A DNA stretch of 44,819 nucleotides, taken from Fidelibacterota bacterium. Its GTDB lineage: Bacteria; Fidelibacterota; Marinisomatia; SCGC-AAA003-L08; GCA-2689995. The notes under the pieces are model-generated. The model had not been told where the DNA came from and searched no databases. It saw only the letters and a program-made list of their open reading frames with translations. Positions 26,652-35,985 of the stretch are shown here, piece after piece. The stretch is from the NCBI GenBank assembly GCA_014381925.1, contig JACNKR010000054.1:1-44819 (forward strand). The letters run 5' to 3'. The number at the start of each line of letters is the position of its first letter. Position 1 is the stretch's first letter. A program made the position numbers and the translations under genes.

Positions 26652-27818
26652 ATGAAGAAATTTATTTATTTAATAATTATATTAAATTTATTATTGGGGA
26701 ACTTTAATGCAATAAAAATTGCAGAGGGGTTTACAAAGCCTACATTTATTCAAGGGTTTCCAGCAAATATAGATGAAATAATGGTCATTGAACAGAATGG
26801 AATTTTAAAGAAATTAAATATTAATTCAGGAATTTCAGAAATATTTTTAGATATAAGAGATAGAGTTCATCAACCAAAAATGCCAGGTGATGAAAGAGGA
26901 TTGTTAGGATTCACTTTCAGTCCTGATTTTGAAATTTCTAAATCGTTTTATGTTAATTATATGAATAAGAAAGATGAAACGGTAATTTCTCGTTTTAATA
27001 GTCATAACAAATCGGAATTAAAAAACTCTGAAGAAATAATATTAACATTTGAACAACCATATTCAAATCATAATGGTGGCATGTTAGCATTTGGACCTAA
27101 TGATGGATATTTATACATTGCCGTGGGAGATGGGGGTGATGCTGGTGATCCACATAAAAATGCTCAAAACATAGAAACATTTCTTGGTTCAATTTTAAGA
27201 ATTGATGTTTCAAACACGAATTATAATATTCCTGTTACTAACCCTTTTTCACGACATTCTAAATCAAAAAGAGAAATTTGGGCTTTTGGTCTTCGAAATC
27301 CTTGGCGATTTTCATTTGACCGGTTTAATGGTGATTTATATATTGGAGATGTAGGGCAGAGTACTTGGGAAGAAATTGATTACCAACCATATAGTTCAAA
27401 AGGTGGAGAGAATTATGGTTGGAATAATTATGAAGGCAATCATCAATTTAAAGAAAATAAAGTAAAAGAAAATACCATATTTCCAATATTTGAATACTCA
27501 AATGATGCTAATTATATGAAAGTATTAATTGGTTGGGATGAAGATGGTGTCGATGGGTGTTCTGTTACAGGAGGATATGTATACAGAGGAAAAGAGATTC
27601 CTGAAATTTATGGTCGATATTTTTTTTCTGATTATTGCAGCGGTCGTATCTGGAGTTTTATTGTTGAAAGCGGTAAAGCAACAAATTTTAAAGATCATAC
27701 GAATGAATTAAATATTGGGGGTGAGAATAGTGTTTATATTTCATCATTTGGTGAAGATGTTAATGGTGAATTATATATTTTAGATTATAATGGCTCAATT
27801 TATAAATTAGTTAAATAA
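26652..27818 (+). CDS. PQQ-dependent sugar dehydrogenase-like (glucose/sorbosone dehydrogenase family)
   Basis: This 388-residue exported protein has a signal peptide (MKKFIYLIIILNLLLGNFNA) followed by a six-bladed propeller of the soluble glucose/sorbosone dehydrogenase family. Signatures are DERGLLGFTFSPDF, SNHNGGMLAFGP with the probable catalytic His, LYIAVGDGGDAGDP, RNPWRFSFD with the probable PQQ-binding Arg, and GENYGWNNYEG. The family oxidises sugars or aldoses with PQQ and calcium in the periplasm, but many members have unknown substrates. No PQQ synthesis genes are visible here. It is the first gene of a two-gene plus-strand operon, overlapping the next by 1 base, and is divergent from the sorted cytochrome gene. 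Confidence 0.93.
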   Translation: MKKFIYLIIILNLLLGNFNAIKIAEGFTKPTFIQGFPANIDEIMVIEQNGILKKLNINSGISEIFLDIRDRVHQPKMPGDERGLLGFTFSPDFEISKSFYVNYMNKKDETVISRFNSHNKSELKNSEEIILTFEQPYSNHNGGMLAFGPNDGYLYIAVGDGGDAGDPHKNAQNIETFLGSILRIDVSNTNYNIPVTNPFSRHSKSKREIWAFGLRNPWRFSFDRFNGDLYIGDVGQSTWEEIDYQPYSSKGGENYGWNNYEGNHQFKENKVKENTIFPIFEYSNDANYMKVLIGWDEDGVDGCSVTGGYVYRGKEIPEIYGRYFFSDYCSGRIWSFIVESGKATNFKDHTNELNIGGENSVYISSFGEDVNGELYILDYNGSIYKLVK

Positions 27819-28141
27819 TGGAGAAATATTTTAGATATTTAGGCTTTAGTATTTTTATTATATTTGCAGGATTACAATATAACGATCCTGACCCATTAAA
27901 GTGGATTATAATTTATGGAAGTTGTGCATTGTATTCTTTTAATGGGATTAAAATTAGGAGTCTTACGATTTTTCATATTAAAAAGGAATTTTTTTTTATA
28001 GCTAGTATATATTCCTCTTTTATATGTTATATATTATTAAAAGAAGTCAGTTATTTTGCTATAAAAACTGAGCATATATTCGAAATTTCTGGATTATTTA
28101 TCTGTATTGCTTGGTTATATTATTTAAAAAGACTGAATTGA
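27818..28141 (+). CDS. TMEM220-family membrane protein
   Basis: This 107-residue protein has about four hydrophobic helices and the family signature GLQYNDPDPLKWIIIYG near residues 18-35, as in transmembrane family 220 proteins found in many marine and FCB bacteria and in animals. Function is unknown. Its ATG overlaps the stop of the sugar dehydrogenase gene (TAATG), which points to translational coupling. The terminator hairpin follows 9 bases after the stop codon. Confidence 0.85.
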   Translation: MEKYFRYLGFSIFIIFAGLQYNDPDPLKWIIIYGSCALYSFNGIKIRSLTIFHIKKEFFFIASIYSSFICYILLKEVSYFAIKTEHIFEISGLFICIAWLYYLKRLN

Positions 28142-28150
28142 AATAAATTA

Positions 28151-28177
28151 AAAGGCGGGGATTATTCCGCCTTTTTT
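28151..28177. terminator. Bidirectional terminator shared by convergent genes
   Basis: AAAGGCGG and CCGCCTTT pair around an 8-base loop, with T-runs on both strands. It ends the sugar dehydrogenase/TMEM220 operon from the left and the Lys-rich protein gene from the right. The stop codon of the latter (28162-28164) lies inside the loop, so coding and terminator overlap. Confidence 0.88.
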
Positions 28178-28437
28178 GTTGCTGTTTTTTTAGTTGGTTT
28201 TTTCTTTTTAATAGTTTCTTTTTTAACTACAGGCTTTTTTTCTGTGGTTTTTTTAATTGGTTTTTTAGCTGTCTTCTTTTTAGGAGATGCTTTTTTTTCA
28301 GCCTTTAATCTTTCTTGATATTTAGCTTCAGCTTGTTTTTGTAATCGAGCTTTTCTTTTATTTCTTAAATGGTTTCTTCTAGATTTACTATTTTTGCCAT
28401 CATTTGATTTACGACCAGCTCTTTGATTATCACTCAT
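28162..28437 (-). CDS. Lys-rich basic protein, histone H1-like composition
   Basis: This 91-residue protein is extremely basic. The first half (SKSRRNHLRNKRKARLQKQA) is Arg/Lys-rich and helical; the second half has low-complexity Lys-Ala-Pro-Thr repeats (KKKTAKKPIKKTTEKKP), like bacterial histone H1-type or H-NS-unrelated nucleoid proteins and some ribosome-associated tails. It has no signal peptide. DNA or RNA binding is inferred from composition alone. The terminator overlaps its 3' end. Confidence 0.7.
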   Translation of the reverse strand: MSDNQRAGRKSNDGKNSKSRRNHLRNKRKARLQKQAEAKYQERLKAEKKASPKKKTAKKPIKKTTEKKPVVKKETIKKKKPTKKTATKKAE

Positions 28438-28511
28438 ATAATTCCTTAATTTTTGTTAAAAATACAATATTAAATTTATTGATATTTTCTATTATTAATT
28501 GATAAATATAT

Positions 28512-28543
28512 AAAAAAAGGGAATATAATTATATTCCCTTTTT
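28512..28543 (-). terminator. Intrinsic terminator after the protease gene
   Basis: A 30-base perfect palindrome (AAAAAGGGAATATAA and its complement) is followed on the minus strand by more T residues, giving a run of seven. It lies 23 bases after the stop of the secreted protease gene. Confidence 0.85.
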
Positions 28544-28565
28544 ATTTGCTTCAAATTTATTTATT

Positions 28566-31016
28566 CTAATTACCTAAAATCACATTTACAAGTTGTACAA
28601 TATCCAATACATTTAAATTATCATCTTGGTTTAAATCTCCCGACCATAAAATATATGGATCAGTGGAACCATCTAAAATTGTATTTACAAGTAAAACAAC
28701 ATCAATTACATTGATCTCTTCATCTTGATTTAAATCACCGATTACACCTGCATTTTCAGTGCTATTTAAGGTAACTTCAAAAGATTGAGATTGTCCTCCA
28801 TTTGATGTAATATCTAAAAATGAGGTATATTCACCACCGGGTAAATTGGTATTTTCAAGAACAATATTAATATTATTTGAAGCACCTTCATTTAATTCAC
28901 CTGAATAACTATGGTTTCCTAAACTATTTAAACCTACCCAATTTGGTGGAAGTGAAAAAATAAGTGTTTTATCATTATTTACCCACCCCGAATTTGTACC
29001 TATATTTTCATACGTAATTTTTTGACCAATAGTCCCACTTGCATTTTGAATTCCAATTGTAGGTGAATAATTTCCCGTAATTGTATTATAGTTAATCTCA
29101 ATTTTTCCATTAGCTGACATAACAACTTGAAAATCATAAGTCGTTCCAGAATAATCTGTACCTGTCCAATGAGCAACATCATTAAACCAAACTACAAACT
29201 TCTCACTATCAGAATAGTAATATACATTTCCTGCACAATCACTATTACATGCATTATTCACTGGGTTTAAATCATCCCAAAATGGTAGAATTGCAGGTCT
29301 TGGCGCTGAAGAACTTGGTATATCTGTATTATCCCAAGAAGAATTATCTGCTCCAAACCCAATCCAACCATTGGCATTTACAATACATTGAGAATATGAT
29401 TCACCATAGAAAGGGAAGTCAAACCCAATGTTTATTGGGTCACCCGCTTGGTCATTATGTGGAAACTCAATCAGTGTTGAGTTTCCAGAAATATCAACCC
29501 AATTTGAATTAATATGATTATTTATTTCACTATCCGTCCACCAGTATCCTGCATTATCTGGAGCACTTCCTGCAACGGAAAATGGAGAAATTTTAAAATT
29601 ATAATTAAGTACGGATTCAGCTTCACCATCATTTGATATCGAAATAGTAGAAGATGCTGTTTGTCCATTCTCCAATTCAAAATTTAAATTCCCAACAGAA
29701 TAATTTGCTAATGGATCTGGTAAATCAATTGCATCCATTCCGTCTAATGTTGTTATTCCTGTATTGTCTGGATCTAATACACCTTGAAGACCATATCCCC
29801 AGGAGGTTGAAACTTTGCCATAATAATCATTTACATTATAAGAGCATGATGCTTCTCCACCATGTAATTGTCCTACAATACGATGATTACTATCAAAAAG
29901 AGGAGATCCTGAAGAGCCCGGTTCGGTCGTTCCGTCCTCCCAGTCAGCAACTTGCCAATGGGAGCCATCATTTCCAGACCAACCATTTGAGATTCCATTA
30001 TCATAATCAAATGAAATTTTCTTTATATCACCAGAAGGATGGTGAATTGCAACAGGTTGTTGAGGAGCTACATCTTCTGCCGACCATCCAGCATAGTGAA
30101 TATTATAACTTTCAGGAGGTGTTTCATTTAATTCTAAAATTGCAAAGTCAGAAGTAGATCCGCTCGATAATAAAGATGAACCAGAAACAGTCATATTTGT
30201 AGGACCATTTTGATTTGTACATGTTGGACTATCATAATTAAACATAAATATCCATGAATTATTTCCGCCTAAACAATGGTTTGCAGTTAGAAAGTATGGA
30301 GTTAAATCTTGCCTTGTATTATTTACTAATGCTCCAGTACAAATTCTAGAACCACCCGAAGTCAATATCATAGCAACTGAACGAATTTCATCCCGCCATT
30401 CATCACCTTCATTACAAATTACATTATTATTGCAACTTCCAGAATCACCATAGCCTCTGTCATTGAAGAAAACATCCCTATATGCATGAGAAATAGTGCT
30501 GATACTTATTTGCCCAGTAAATTCAGAGTTTGCTGGTTCATTATATTCTAAAATTATAGTTTCGCCTTTTACGGGTGCAGTAGAGAAACCACCATGAGGT
30601 TTATGATTATAATCTGTAAATGCACCAATTATCATTGATTTATCTTCAGAATATAGAAAAAACTCTGCGCCTGTAGGAATATGATAAACATCATAAATTA
30701 AATTTAATGAAAAAGCATTTGGAGACTGAATTATTAATCTCCAAATTTTAGAGCCATCTTCTAAAATTGTCCATATCCCTGAATTTATCATATCTACGTT
30801 AACTTCAATTGGATTTGCAAAACGGTATGGTTTTAATTTGTCTTGATCCCGTTCATCTTCTTGAAGAAATGCGTCTATATCAAATTCATTTAATCGATGT
30901 ATAGGTATGTCAATTCCATTTTGAATTGAAAAACTTTTGGGTTCAGATTCAATTGAAACTTGCCCAAGGCAAATTGAATTAAATCCTAAAAATAAAAAGA
31001 GTATAAAATATCTCAT
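28566..31016 (-). CDS. Secreted trypsin-like (lysyl endopeptidase-type) protease with dockerin-like tail
   Basis: This 816-residue exported protein has a signal peptide (MRYFILFLFLGFNSICLG), a propeptide-like region and a chymotrypsin-fold protease domain of about residues 195-425. The catalytic triad is visible: His247 in FLTANHCLGG, Asp290 in STSDFAILEL and Ser369 in EPGSSGSPLFD. Cys pairs near 195-201, 226 and 248 resemble Achromobacter lysyl endopeptidase. A long region of beta-sandwich character follows, then two dockerin-like EF-hand motifs at the C-terminus (GDLNQDEEINVIDVV and GDLNQDDNLNVLDIV). It is probably a surface or released enzyme that degrades protein; cleavage specificity cannot be read with confidence. 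Confidence 0.9.
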   Translation of the reverse strand: MRYFILFLFLGFNSICLGQVSIESEPKSFSIQNGIDIPIHRLNEFDIDAFLQEDERDQDKLKPYRFANPIEVNVDMINSGIWTILEDGSKIWRLIIQSPNAFSLNLIYDVYHIPTGAEFFLYSEDKSMIIGAFTDYNHKPHGGFSTAPVKGETIILEYNEPANSEFTGQISISTISHAYRDVFFNDRGYGDSGSCNNNVICNEGDEWRDEIRSVAMILTSGGSRICTGALVNNTRQDLTPYFLTANHCLGGNNSWIFMFNYDSPTCTNQNGPTNMTVSGSSLLSSGSTSDFAILELNETPPESYNIHYAGWSAEDVAPQQPVAIHHPSGDIKKISFDYDNGISNGWSGNDGSHWQVADWEDGTTEPGSSGSPLFDSNHRIVGQLHGGEASCSYNVNDYYGKVSTSWGYGLQGVLDPDNTGITTLDGMDAIDLPDPLANYSVGNLNFELENGQTASSTISISNDGEAESVLNYNFKISPFSVAGSAPDNAGYWWTDSEINNHINSNWVDISGNSTLIEFPHNDQAGDPINIGFDFPFYGESYSQCIVNANGWIGFGADNSSWDNTDIPSSSAPRPAILPFWDDLNPVNNACNSDCAGNVYYYSDSEKFVVWFNDVAHWTGTDYSGTTYDFQVVMSANGKIEINYNTITGNYSPTIGIQNASGTIGQKITYENIGTNSGWVNNDKTLIFSLPPNWVGLNSLGNHSYSGELNEGASNNINIVLENTNLPGGEYTSFLDITSNGGQSQSFEVTLNSTENAGVIGDLNQDEEINVIDVVLLVNTILDGSTDPYILWSGDLNQDDNLNVLDIVQLVNVILGN

Positions 31017-31108
31017 TGTAATTCCTTTTTTTTACTGAAAATTTAGTCTATAAAATTAAAGATATTTTATACTCTTCATTTGAAACGAATTGTAACTGAA
31101 ATTTTATT

Positions 31109-32383
31109 TTATTTTTGAAGGGTAATCTTTTCAGTAATCGATTGAAAGTTAGTAGATATTTTTAAAAAATAAATTCCACTCGGTTTACTTTCTGCATCCC
31201 AACTTAATTGATGAATCCCTTTGGTTAATTTATTATGAATTAATTGTTCAACTAATTCTCCATTAATATTGAAAATATCAGCTCTAATAAAATCATTTTT
31301 TTCTATATTTATTTCAAATGTAATAATTGGATTAAAAGGATTTGGATATGAATTTAAAATACGGAACTCATTTAAATGTTTTATAGAAGTAAGTTCTAAT
31401 TCAGACTCCCAAAAAGCAAATGATCCAGGAATTGCACCAACTGAAAATGATGAAATAGTATTACCATTTATATCAGTTATAAATATTTCATCTGGTGCAA
31501 CAAAATCTGTTGTTCCAAAATAAAATTTTTCATTATAATAATCCATTGAATATACATTTGAAAGTGCTCCAATTTCTGAGCCTTCGATAATGTTTAAGTT
31601 TTCTAAGTTAATTTTTATTGCACCACTAGATGTTGAACGAAATAAATTTCCGTTGACAATAGTTAAATCAGATCCAAAAATTAAACCTGAATTATCCTCA
31701 TAAATAAAATTATTGCCATTTTGAGAAGCTAAGTTGATCCTCGAAATTGTATAATGGGAATACCAAAATTGATCATAAAAAGTAGATGATACAAATAGAT
31801 TATTATCAATAATTACCAATTTCTCAGGATTATTTCCAACCGTAAATTCTCGAGTTATTTGATTTGTATTTAAGTCTAATTCTATAACTGAATTTGCCGA
31901 TGACCAATCGGAATTCATTGTAATTGAAACATAAATAAATTCACCATTTGTAATAATATCTTCAGGCAATCCATTCACGGGGATTGTTGCAATTATTGAT
32001 TCTGAATTTAAATCCAAAACCCTAATTTGATTTGTATTCCATTCAGTAATATAAATTAAATCATTTACAATTAATAAATGTCGTGGACCTGCAAATTGGG
32101 TATCATAACTATGGTCAAATTCCAACCCATTTTGTGTTATATTGTAAATATGTATAAGCCCAGAAGCATTCATAATGGCATATAGTTTATTTTCATAAAC
32201 CGTCATTGATTGGCCAGTATCTCCAATTGGATTATTTGGAGCTTCAAATATTTCTTCTCCATTTTCATTATTAAAATACCAAAGCGATGCATTGTTTGAT
32301 TGAAAATTTCCTTCGCATAATGTGAATACGCTTGTTTGTGTGAAAATTAAATTAATTAATAGTGCTAATATTATTTTTTTCAT
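31109..32383 (-). CDS. BtuG-like cobalamin-binding beta-propeller with type IX-like sorting tag
   Basis: This 424-residue protein has a signal peptide (MKKIILALLINLIFTQ) followed by segments typical of the DUF5074/YncE-like propellers that include BtuG of Bacteroides: CEGNFQSNNASLWYFN, PIGDTGQSMTVYENKLYAI, NASGLIHIYN and GPRHLLIVNDLIYITEW. BtuG captures vitamin B12 at the cell surface and hands it to BtuB. Here the gene directly follows a BtuB-like receptor gene, overlapping it by 4 bases, under a cobalamin riboswitch. Unlike Bacteroides BtuG it lacks a lipobox and instead ends in a YPNPFNP-type sorting domain (residues about 345-424). The B12 role is inferred from family resemblance and context. 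Confidence 0.85.
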   Translation of the reverse strand: MKKIILALLINLIFTQTSVFTLCEGNFQSNNASLWYFNNENGEEIFEAPNNPIGDTGQSMTVYENKLYAIMNASGLIHIYNITQNGLEFDHSYDTQFAGPRHLLIVNDLIYITEWNTNQIRVLDLNSESIIATIPVNGLPEDIITNGEFIYVSITMNSDWSSANSVIELDLNTNQITREFTVGNNPEKLVIIDNNLFVSSTFYDQFWYSHYTISRINLASQNGNNFIYEDNSGLIFGSDLTIVNGNLFRSTSSGAIKINLENLNIIEGSEIGALSNVYSMDYYNEKFYFGTTDFVAPDEIFITDINGNTISSFSVGAIPGSFAFWESELELTSIKHLNEFRILNSYPNPFNPIITFEINIEKNDFIRADIFNINGELVEQLIHNKLTKGIHQLSWDAESKPSGIYFLKISTNFQSITEKITLQK

Positions 32384-34431
32384 TCTTTTTCCTTTGTTTT
32401 TATTGTGAGTTGAATTTCAATTGTTCGTCCTAATTCAGGGTAGCCATAAACAGATTGAAATCGCGTGTTTGTGATGTTATTCATTAATAGGCTAATTTGT
32501 GAAATTAATCTATTCTTTTTGAAAGATTTTGTAAAATTCAAATTAATTATATTATAACCGGGTATAATTTTTTGATATCCTAAGTAGTCCGTTATATTTA
32601 AAAACCGTGAGGATTGATAAAATTGGTTTAAAATTACATTTATACTTTTATTAGAATATGAAATATTTGAAGATATTATCCATTCTGGAGTATATGCAAT
32701 TGCTTTATTATTTGCTAAATCTTTTGAGAAATTATGCGAAATAGAAGTATTTAAATTAATGTACTTATAATTTTGAGTTTTAATTGAGACTGTTTCGCCA
32801 ATTGATATTGCAGATTTTATATTTTCAGGTGACCAATAATCTTGGTTGCCCGGTTTTGGTAGCCATTGAATCATGTTGTTATATTTTATATAATGATTTA
32901 ATAATTCAAAAATAAAATATGTATTTGTGAATTTTATATTCAAATAAAAATTATTTGAATATTCAGTTTGAAGATTTTTATTTCCAAATGGTTGCCAAAA
33001 AAGATCATTAAAGTTTGGTTTTTTATAATTTTTAGAATATATAAATGAGGTTTTTATTGGGAATTTAGAAAAATATTTATTTAAAATTAGCTCATACGAA
33101 TAAATTGAATTTTCAAATTTTTGTAATGCAATACGGTAGGTTATAAATGTATTAATTATAGAAGTAATATTTCGATATGAAAATCCAAAATGAGATTGAA
33201 ATGAAATTGTATCTTCAGGAAAAGTACTATTACTAATACTTTGAGTAGAAATTAATTGGTTAATAAGTGAAATATTATCGTATTTAATTTCAATATCATT
33301 TTTTAATACATTTAATTTATGTATGGCATTAATTGGCGGTCCATAACTATTATTTGAATTATAATTAATCCATTGTGATTTATATGATGTATTCATTTTT
33401 ATTTTATTAAAAGTTAAATTATTTCCCATTAATAACATACCATCATTAACTTTTGGATGATATTCTGGACCATATATTTTACTTGAATGAACACGATTAT
33501 TAACTGACTTTAAAATGAATGAGTTACGAGAATGATTTGGTGTAATTGATGAATTCCAAACGTGGATATATTTTTGATTTAATTCTGAAGAAAACCAATC
33601 ATAATATTTATGAGTATTTGTGTCTGAGTTATATATACCTGTTTCTTTCCAATCAATATATTGAGTCGATTTTAATTTTCCTAAACCATAACCAATTTTT
33701 TGATTTTTATAGGTAGAGGTATAAAACTGATTAATACTATACCCACCATTAATTTGTGAAAAATTTAACTTAAATGGAGTCTTGAAGTTTGGAGTAACAT
33801 TAATCACTCCTGCCATTGCAGAATTTCCATATCGAGAGCTTGCCCCAAGTGGAATAAATTGTAAATTTTCGATTAACCCAACGGGTATTTGGCTAATATC
33901 CGCATTTCCACTTTGTTCATTATTAATAATAACCCCGTTCAATTGAACTTGAATTCTATCACCTTGACTTCCATTTAAAGAAAGTGTTTTTATTCCAGCG
34001 ATTCCACCGTATGATTTTATAATCATTCCAGGTAAAGCATTAAAAATTTCAGATATATGACTATTTGATTTAATGTTTAGTTCTTTGTTTATAATATGAG
34101 TTGGATGATTTAATTCGTGATTATTGTTATAAAAATTTTCCTCAACTTGAATTAGTTGATGTTTAAATAGTATTGGTCTCATTTTTATGAGTTTAGAAAA
34201 GGGTGGGGTAATATAATAATCATGATATCCCTGTTTTCTAATTACAAAATTTAAATTATTATTAATATAAATTGTAACCATTCCATTGTTATCTGATTTT
34301 TGTATTGGATGATTTTCAATTATTATAGAGGCATTATTTATCGGATAGCCAGTTATGACATCAACAATTTTAATTTCATTGCTAAATAAAGGTACCAAAA
34401 AAAATATGATAAAAATTAATTTATTAAACAT
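32380..34431 (-). CDS. btuB: TonB-dependent cobalamin receptor, BtuB-like
   Basis: This outer-membrane receptor (683 residues) imports vitamin B12 using TonB energy. I chose the ATG at 34429-34431, preceded by AGG and followed by a signal peptide (MFNKLIFIIFFLVPLFS); a longer frame reaching 34506 would only translate the riboswitch. After a short carboxypeptidase-like domain (VDVITGYPINNASIII) comes the plug (SHISEIFNALPGMIIKSYGG, GSQGDRIQVQLNGV, SSRYGNSAMAGVINV) and then a 22-strand-type barrel ending TIEIQLTIKTKEKE. The substrate is inferred from the cobalamin riboswitch immediately upstream and the BtuG-like partner downstream; the receptor fold itself is clear. Confidence 0.9.
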   Translation of the reverse strand: MFNKLIFIIFFLVPLFSNEIKIVDVITGYPINNASIIIENHPIQKSDNNGMVTIYINNNLNFVIRKQGYHDYYITPPFSKLIKMRPILFKHQLIQVEENFYNNNHELNHPTHIINKELNIKSNSHISEIFNALPGMIIKSYGGIAGIKTLSLNGSQGDRIQVQLNGVIINNEQSGNADISQIPVGLIENLQFIPLGASSRYGNSAMAGVINVTPNFKTPFKLNFSQINGGYSINQFYTSTYKNQKIGYGLGKLKSTQYIDWKETGIYNSDTNTHKYYDWFSSELNQKYIHVWNSSITPNHSRNSFILKSVNNRVHSSKIYGPEYHPKVNDGMLLMGNNLTFNKIKMNTSYKSQWINYNSNNSYGPPINAIHKLNVLKNDIEIKYDNISLINQLISTQSISNSTFPEDTISFQSHFGFSYRNITSIINTFITYRIALQKFENSIYSYELILNKYFSKFPIKTSFIYSKNYKKPNFNDLFWQPFGNKNLQTEYSNNFYLNIKFTNTYFIFELLNHYIKYNNMIQWLPKPGNQDYWSPENIKSAISIGETVSIKTQNYKYINLNTSISHNFSKDLANNKAIAYTPEWIISSNISYSNKSINVILNQFYQSSRFLNITDYLGYQKIIPGYNIINLNFTKSFKKNRLISQISLLMNNITNTRFQSVYGYPELGRTIEIQLTIKTKEKE

Positions 34432-34449
34432 GTATAACCTAAACAGAAT

Positions 34450-34665
34450 TCCGCGTAACTGTCCTGGCAAAGAAATTAAAGAGAGGTCTTCTGACTTTAG
34501 GCTCAATCTACTTTGTAAATCTTCCCCTCAACATGAGAGTGATTTTTCATCCATTAATGGATATATTACATTTCGTCCCCTATCACAGCACCGGGTGTGT
34601 TACCGAATCTCACGGTATTCCATTCATTTTAAAAAAATGAATTATCTCTTTTATCTTGCGTGGAT
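34450..34665 (-). promoter_or_regulatory. Cobalamin riboswitch
   Basis: The minus-strand leader of the receptor gene carries conserved cobalamin riboswitch elements: GGAATACCGTGAGATTCGG, then CACCCGGTGCTGTGATAGG (about 34577-34597), and near the 3' side GAGCCTAAAGTCAGAAGACC (34484-34504). Spacing and order match the adenosylcobalamin class core. It lies about 20-50 bases before the ATG, so it probably represses the btuB-btuG pair when B12 is plentiful. The exact ends are approximate. Confidence 0.92.
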
Positions 34666-34804
34666 TTAACTTGTATAATTTACGAATTAAATTCAATTTG
34701 TTTTAAGTTTTCATTTAAGTTATGTATGAATAAAAAATTAAATTTAAAACCCTGTTATTTATAATAAATATTAAATATATAAATGAAATAGATGGAGTGA
34801 TTCA

Positions 34805-35653
34805 TTGATTATGAAAATACCTAAGTTAATTATTCATGGTGGTGCTGGAAGCCTTGAAGGAAATGTTAGTAAAAAAGAAGATTTACGCAAATCATTAAAA
34901 AATATATGCCAATTAACATATAAAAAATTATTACAAACCGATGCATATTCGGCTGTTTTATTTGGCATTTGTCAATTAGAAGATGACCCTTTATTTAACG
35001 CAGGAACAGGCTCAAAGTTACAAAATGATGGACGAATAAGAATGTCAGCTGGAATAATGGATGGCGAAAAAAATAAATTCTCAGGTGTCATAAATATTCA
35101 AAATATTAAAAACCCAATTTTAGTTGCTGATAAATTGCAATTCGAAAAGCATACAATCATAGCAGGAGATAAAGCTACGCAAGTTGCTAGAGATTTTGGG
35201 TTCCAACAATATAATCCATTGGTTCAAAAAAGATGGGATGAACATCTAAGATTGCAAAAAGGAAAGACAGGTACTGTTGGTGTTGTTGCATTAGATAAAA
35301 ATGGAAATATTGTGGCCGGCACATCTACAGGGGGTATTGGTGGTGAAATTCCTGGTAGAGTAAGTGATTCTCCAACAGTTGCAGGTAATTTTGCTAATAA
35401 ATTTGCAGGAATCTCTGCGACGGGAATCGGTGAGCAAATTGTAAATTCAGGTACTGCTGTTAAAATAGCAACACGAGTGGAAGATGGTATGGATTTAAAG
35501 GAGGCCGTTAATAAAACGATAGATGACGCAAAAGCATTTAACTATGAATTTGGAGTTATTTCAATATCTCATAAGGGTGAGATATGCGTGGATAAAACAA
35601 CCGATTCTATATTTTATTCATGGTATGATGGAGAGAATATAGATGTTTTTTAA
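34805..35653 (+). CDS. Isoaspartyl peptidase / L-asparaginase, Ntn-hydrolase type
   Basis: This 282-residue enzyme belongs to the plant-type asparaginase family, which self-cleaves and removes isoaspartyl residues from dipeptides. It has the N-terminal signature KLIIHGGAGS, NAGTGSKLQNDGRIRMSAGI for substrate binding, and the cleavage site GKTGTVGVVALD in which Thr157 becomes the N-terminal nucleophile. Downstream STGGIGGEIPGRVSDSPT and GNFANKFAGISATGIGE complete the pocket. The start may be TTG at 34805, with GGAG 7 bases upstream, or ATG at 34811. The gene stands alone between a riboswitch-controlled operon and a toxin-antitoxin remnant. Confidence 0.93.
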   Translation: MIMKIPKLIIHGGAGSLEGNVSKKEDLRKSLKNICQLTYKKLLQTDAYSAVLFGICQLEDDPLFNAGTGSKLQNDGRIRMSAGIMDGEKNKFSGVINIQNIKNPILVADKLQFEKHTIIAGDKATQVARDFGFQQYNPLVQKRWDEHLRLQKGKTGTVGVVALDKNGNIVAGTSTGGIGGEIPGRVSDSPTVAGNFANKFAGISATGIGEQIVNSGTAVKIATRVEDGMDLKEAVNKTIDDAKAFNYEFGVISISHKGEICVDKTTDSIFYSWYDGENIDVF

Positions 35654-35742
35654 ATTATATAACTATCAGTTTTACACTATTTTTTTTATTGGTCACTATG
35701 ACTAACTATGGTTAAATATAACTATATAATAAAAAGAATGAA

Positions 35743-35985
35743 ATGATAATAAATATAGCTGAAGCAAAAGCAAAACTTTCTATTTTAATTGACGCAGTAA
35801 TGCATGGTGAAAAAGTTGTTATTGCAAAAAACAATCTCCCGCTTGTGGATTTAATTCCACATAAACGAACTGGAAAACGAACGCTTGGATTAATTCCAGA
35901 AATTGAAATTCCTGACAGCTTTAATGAAGAAGATAACGAAATAAATGAATTATTTCATGGTAAAATAAATGAAAATAATTCTTGA
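35743..35985 (+). CDS. Phd/YefM-type antitoxin
   Basis: This 80-residue protein has the Phd/YefM opening MIINIAEAKAKLSILIDAV and GEKVVIAKNNLPLVDLIP, a DNA-binding fold, followed by a flexible acidic tail (IPDSFNEEDNEINELF) that would wrap a PIN toxin. The toxin gene that should follow is decayed, so this antitoxin is orphaned. Several AACTAT-containing repeats lie just upstream (35655-35725) and might be operator sites, though this is speculative. Confidence 0.88.
   Translation: MIINIAEAKAKLSILIDAVMHGEKVVIAKNNLPLVDLIPHKRTGKRTLGLIPEIEIPDSFNEEDNEINELFHGKINENNS

Noticed and set aside
29654-30157. A plus-strand open frame of 167 codons
   Set aside because: It is antisense to the secreted protease, whose catalytic motifs are intact; its His/Leu-rich composition is that of a shadow frame.
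34355-34669. A plus-strand open frame of 104 codons across the receptor leader
   Set aside because: It lies opposite the cobalamin riboswitch and the receptor signal peptide, and its product has no recognisable feature.
35655-35742. AACTAT repeats as antitoxin operators
   Set aside because: Three to four copies are visible but they are short and expected in such AT-rich DNA, so I do not list them as a feature.
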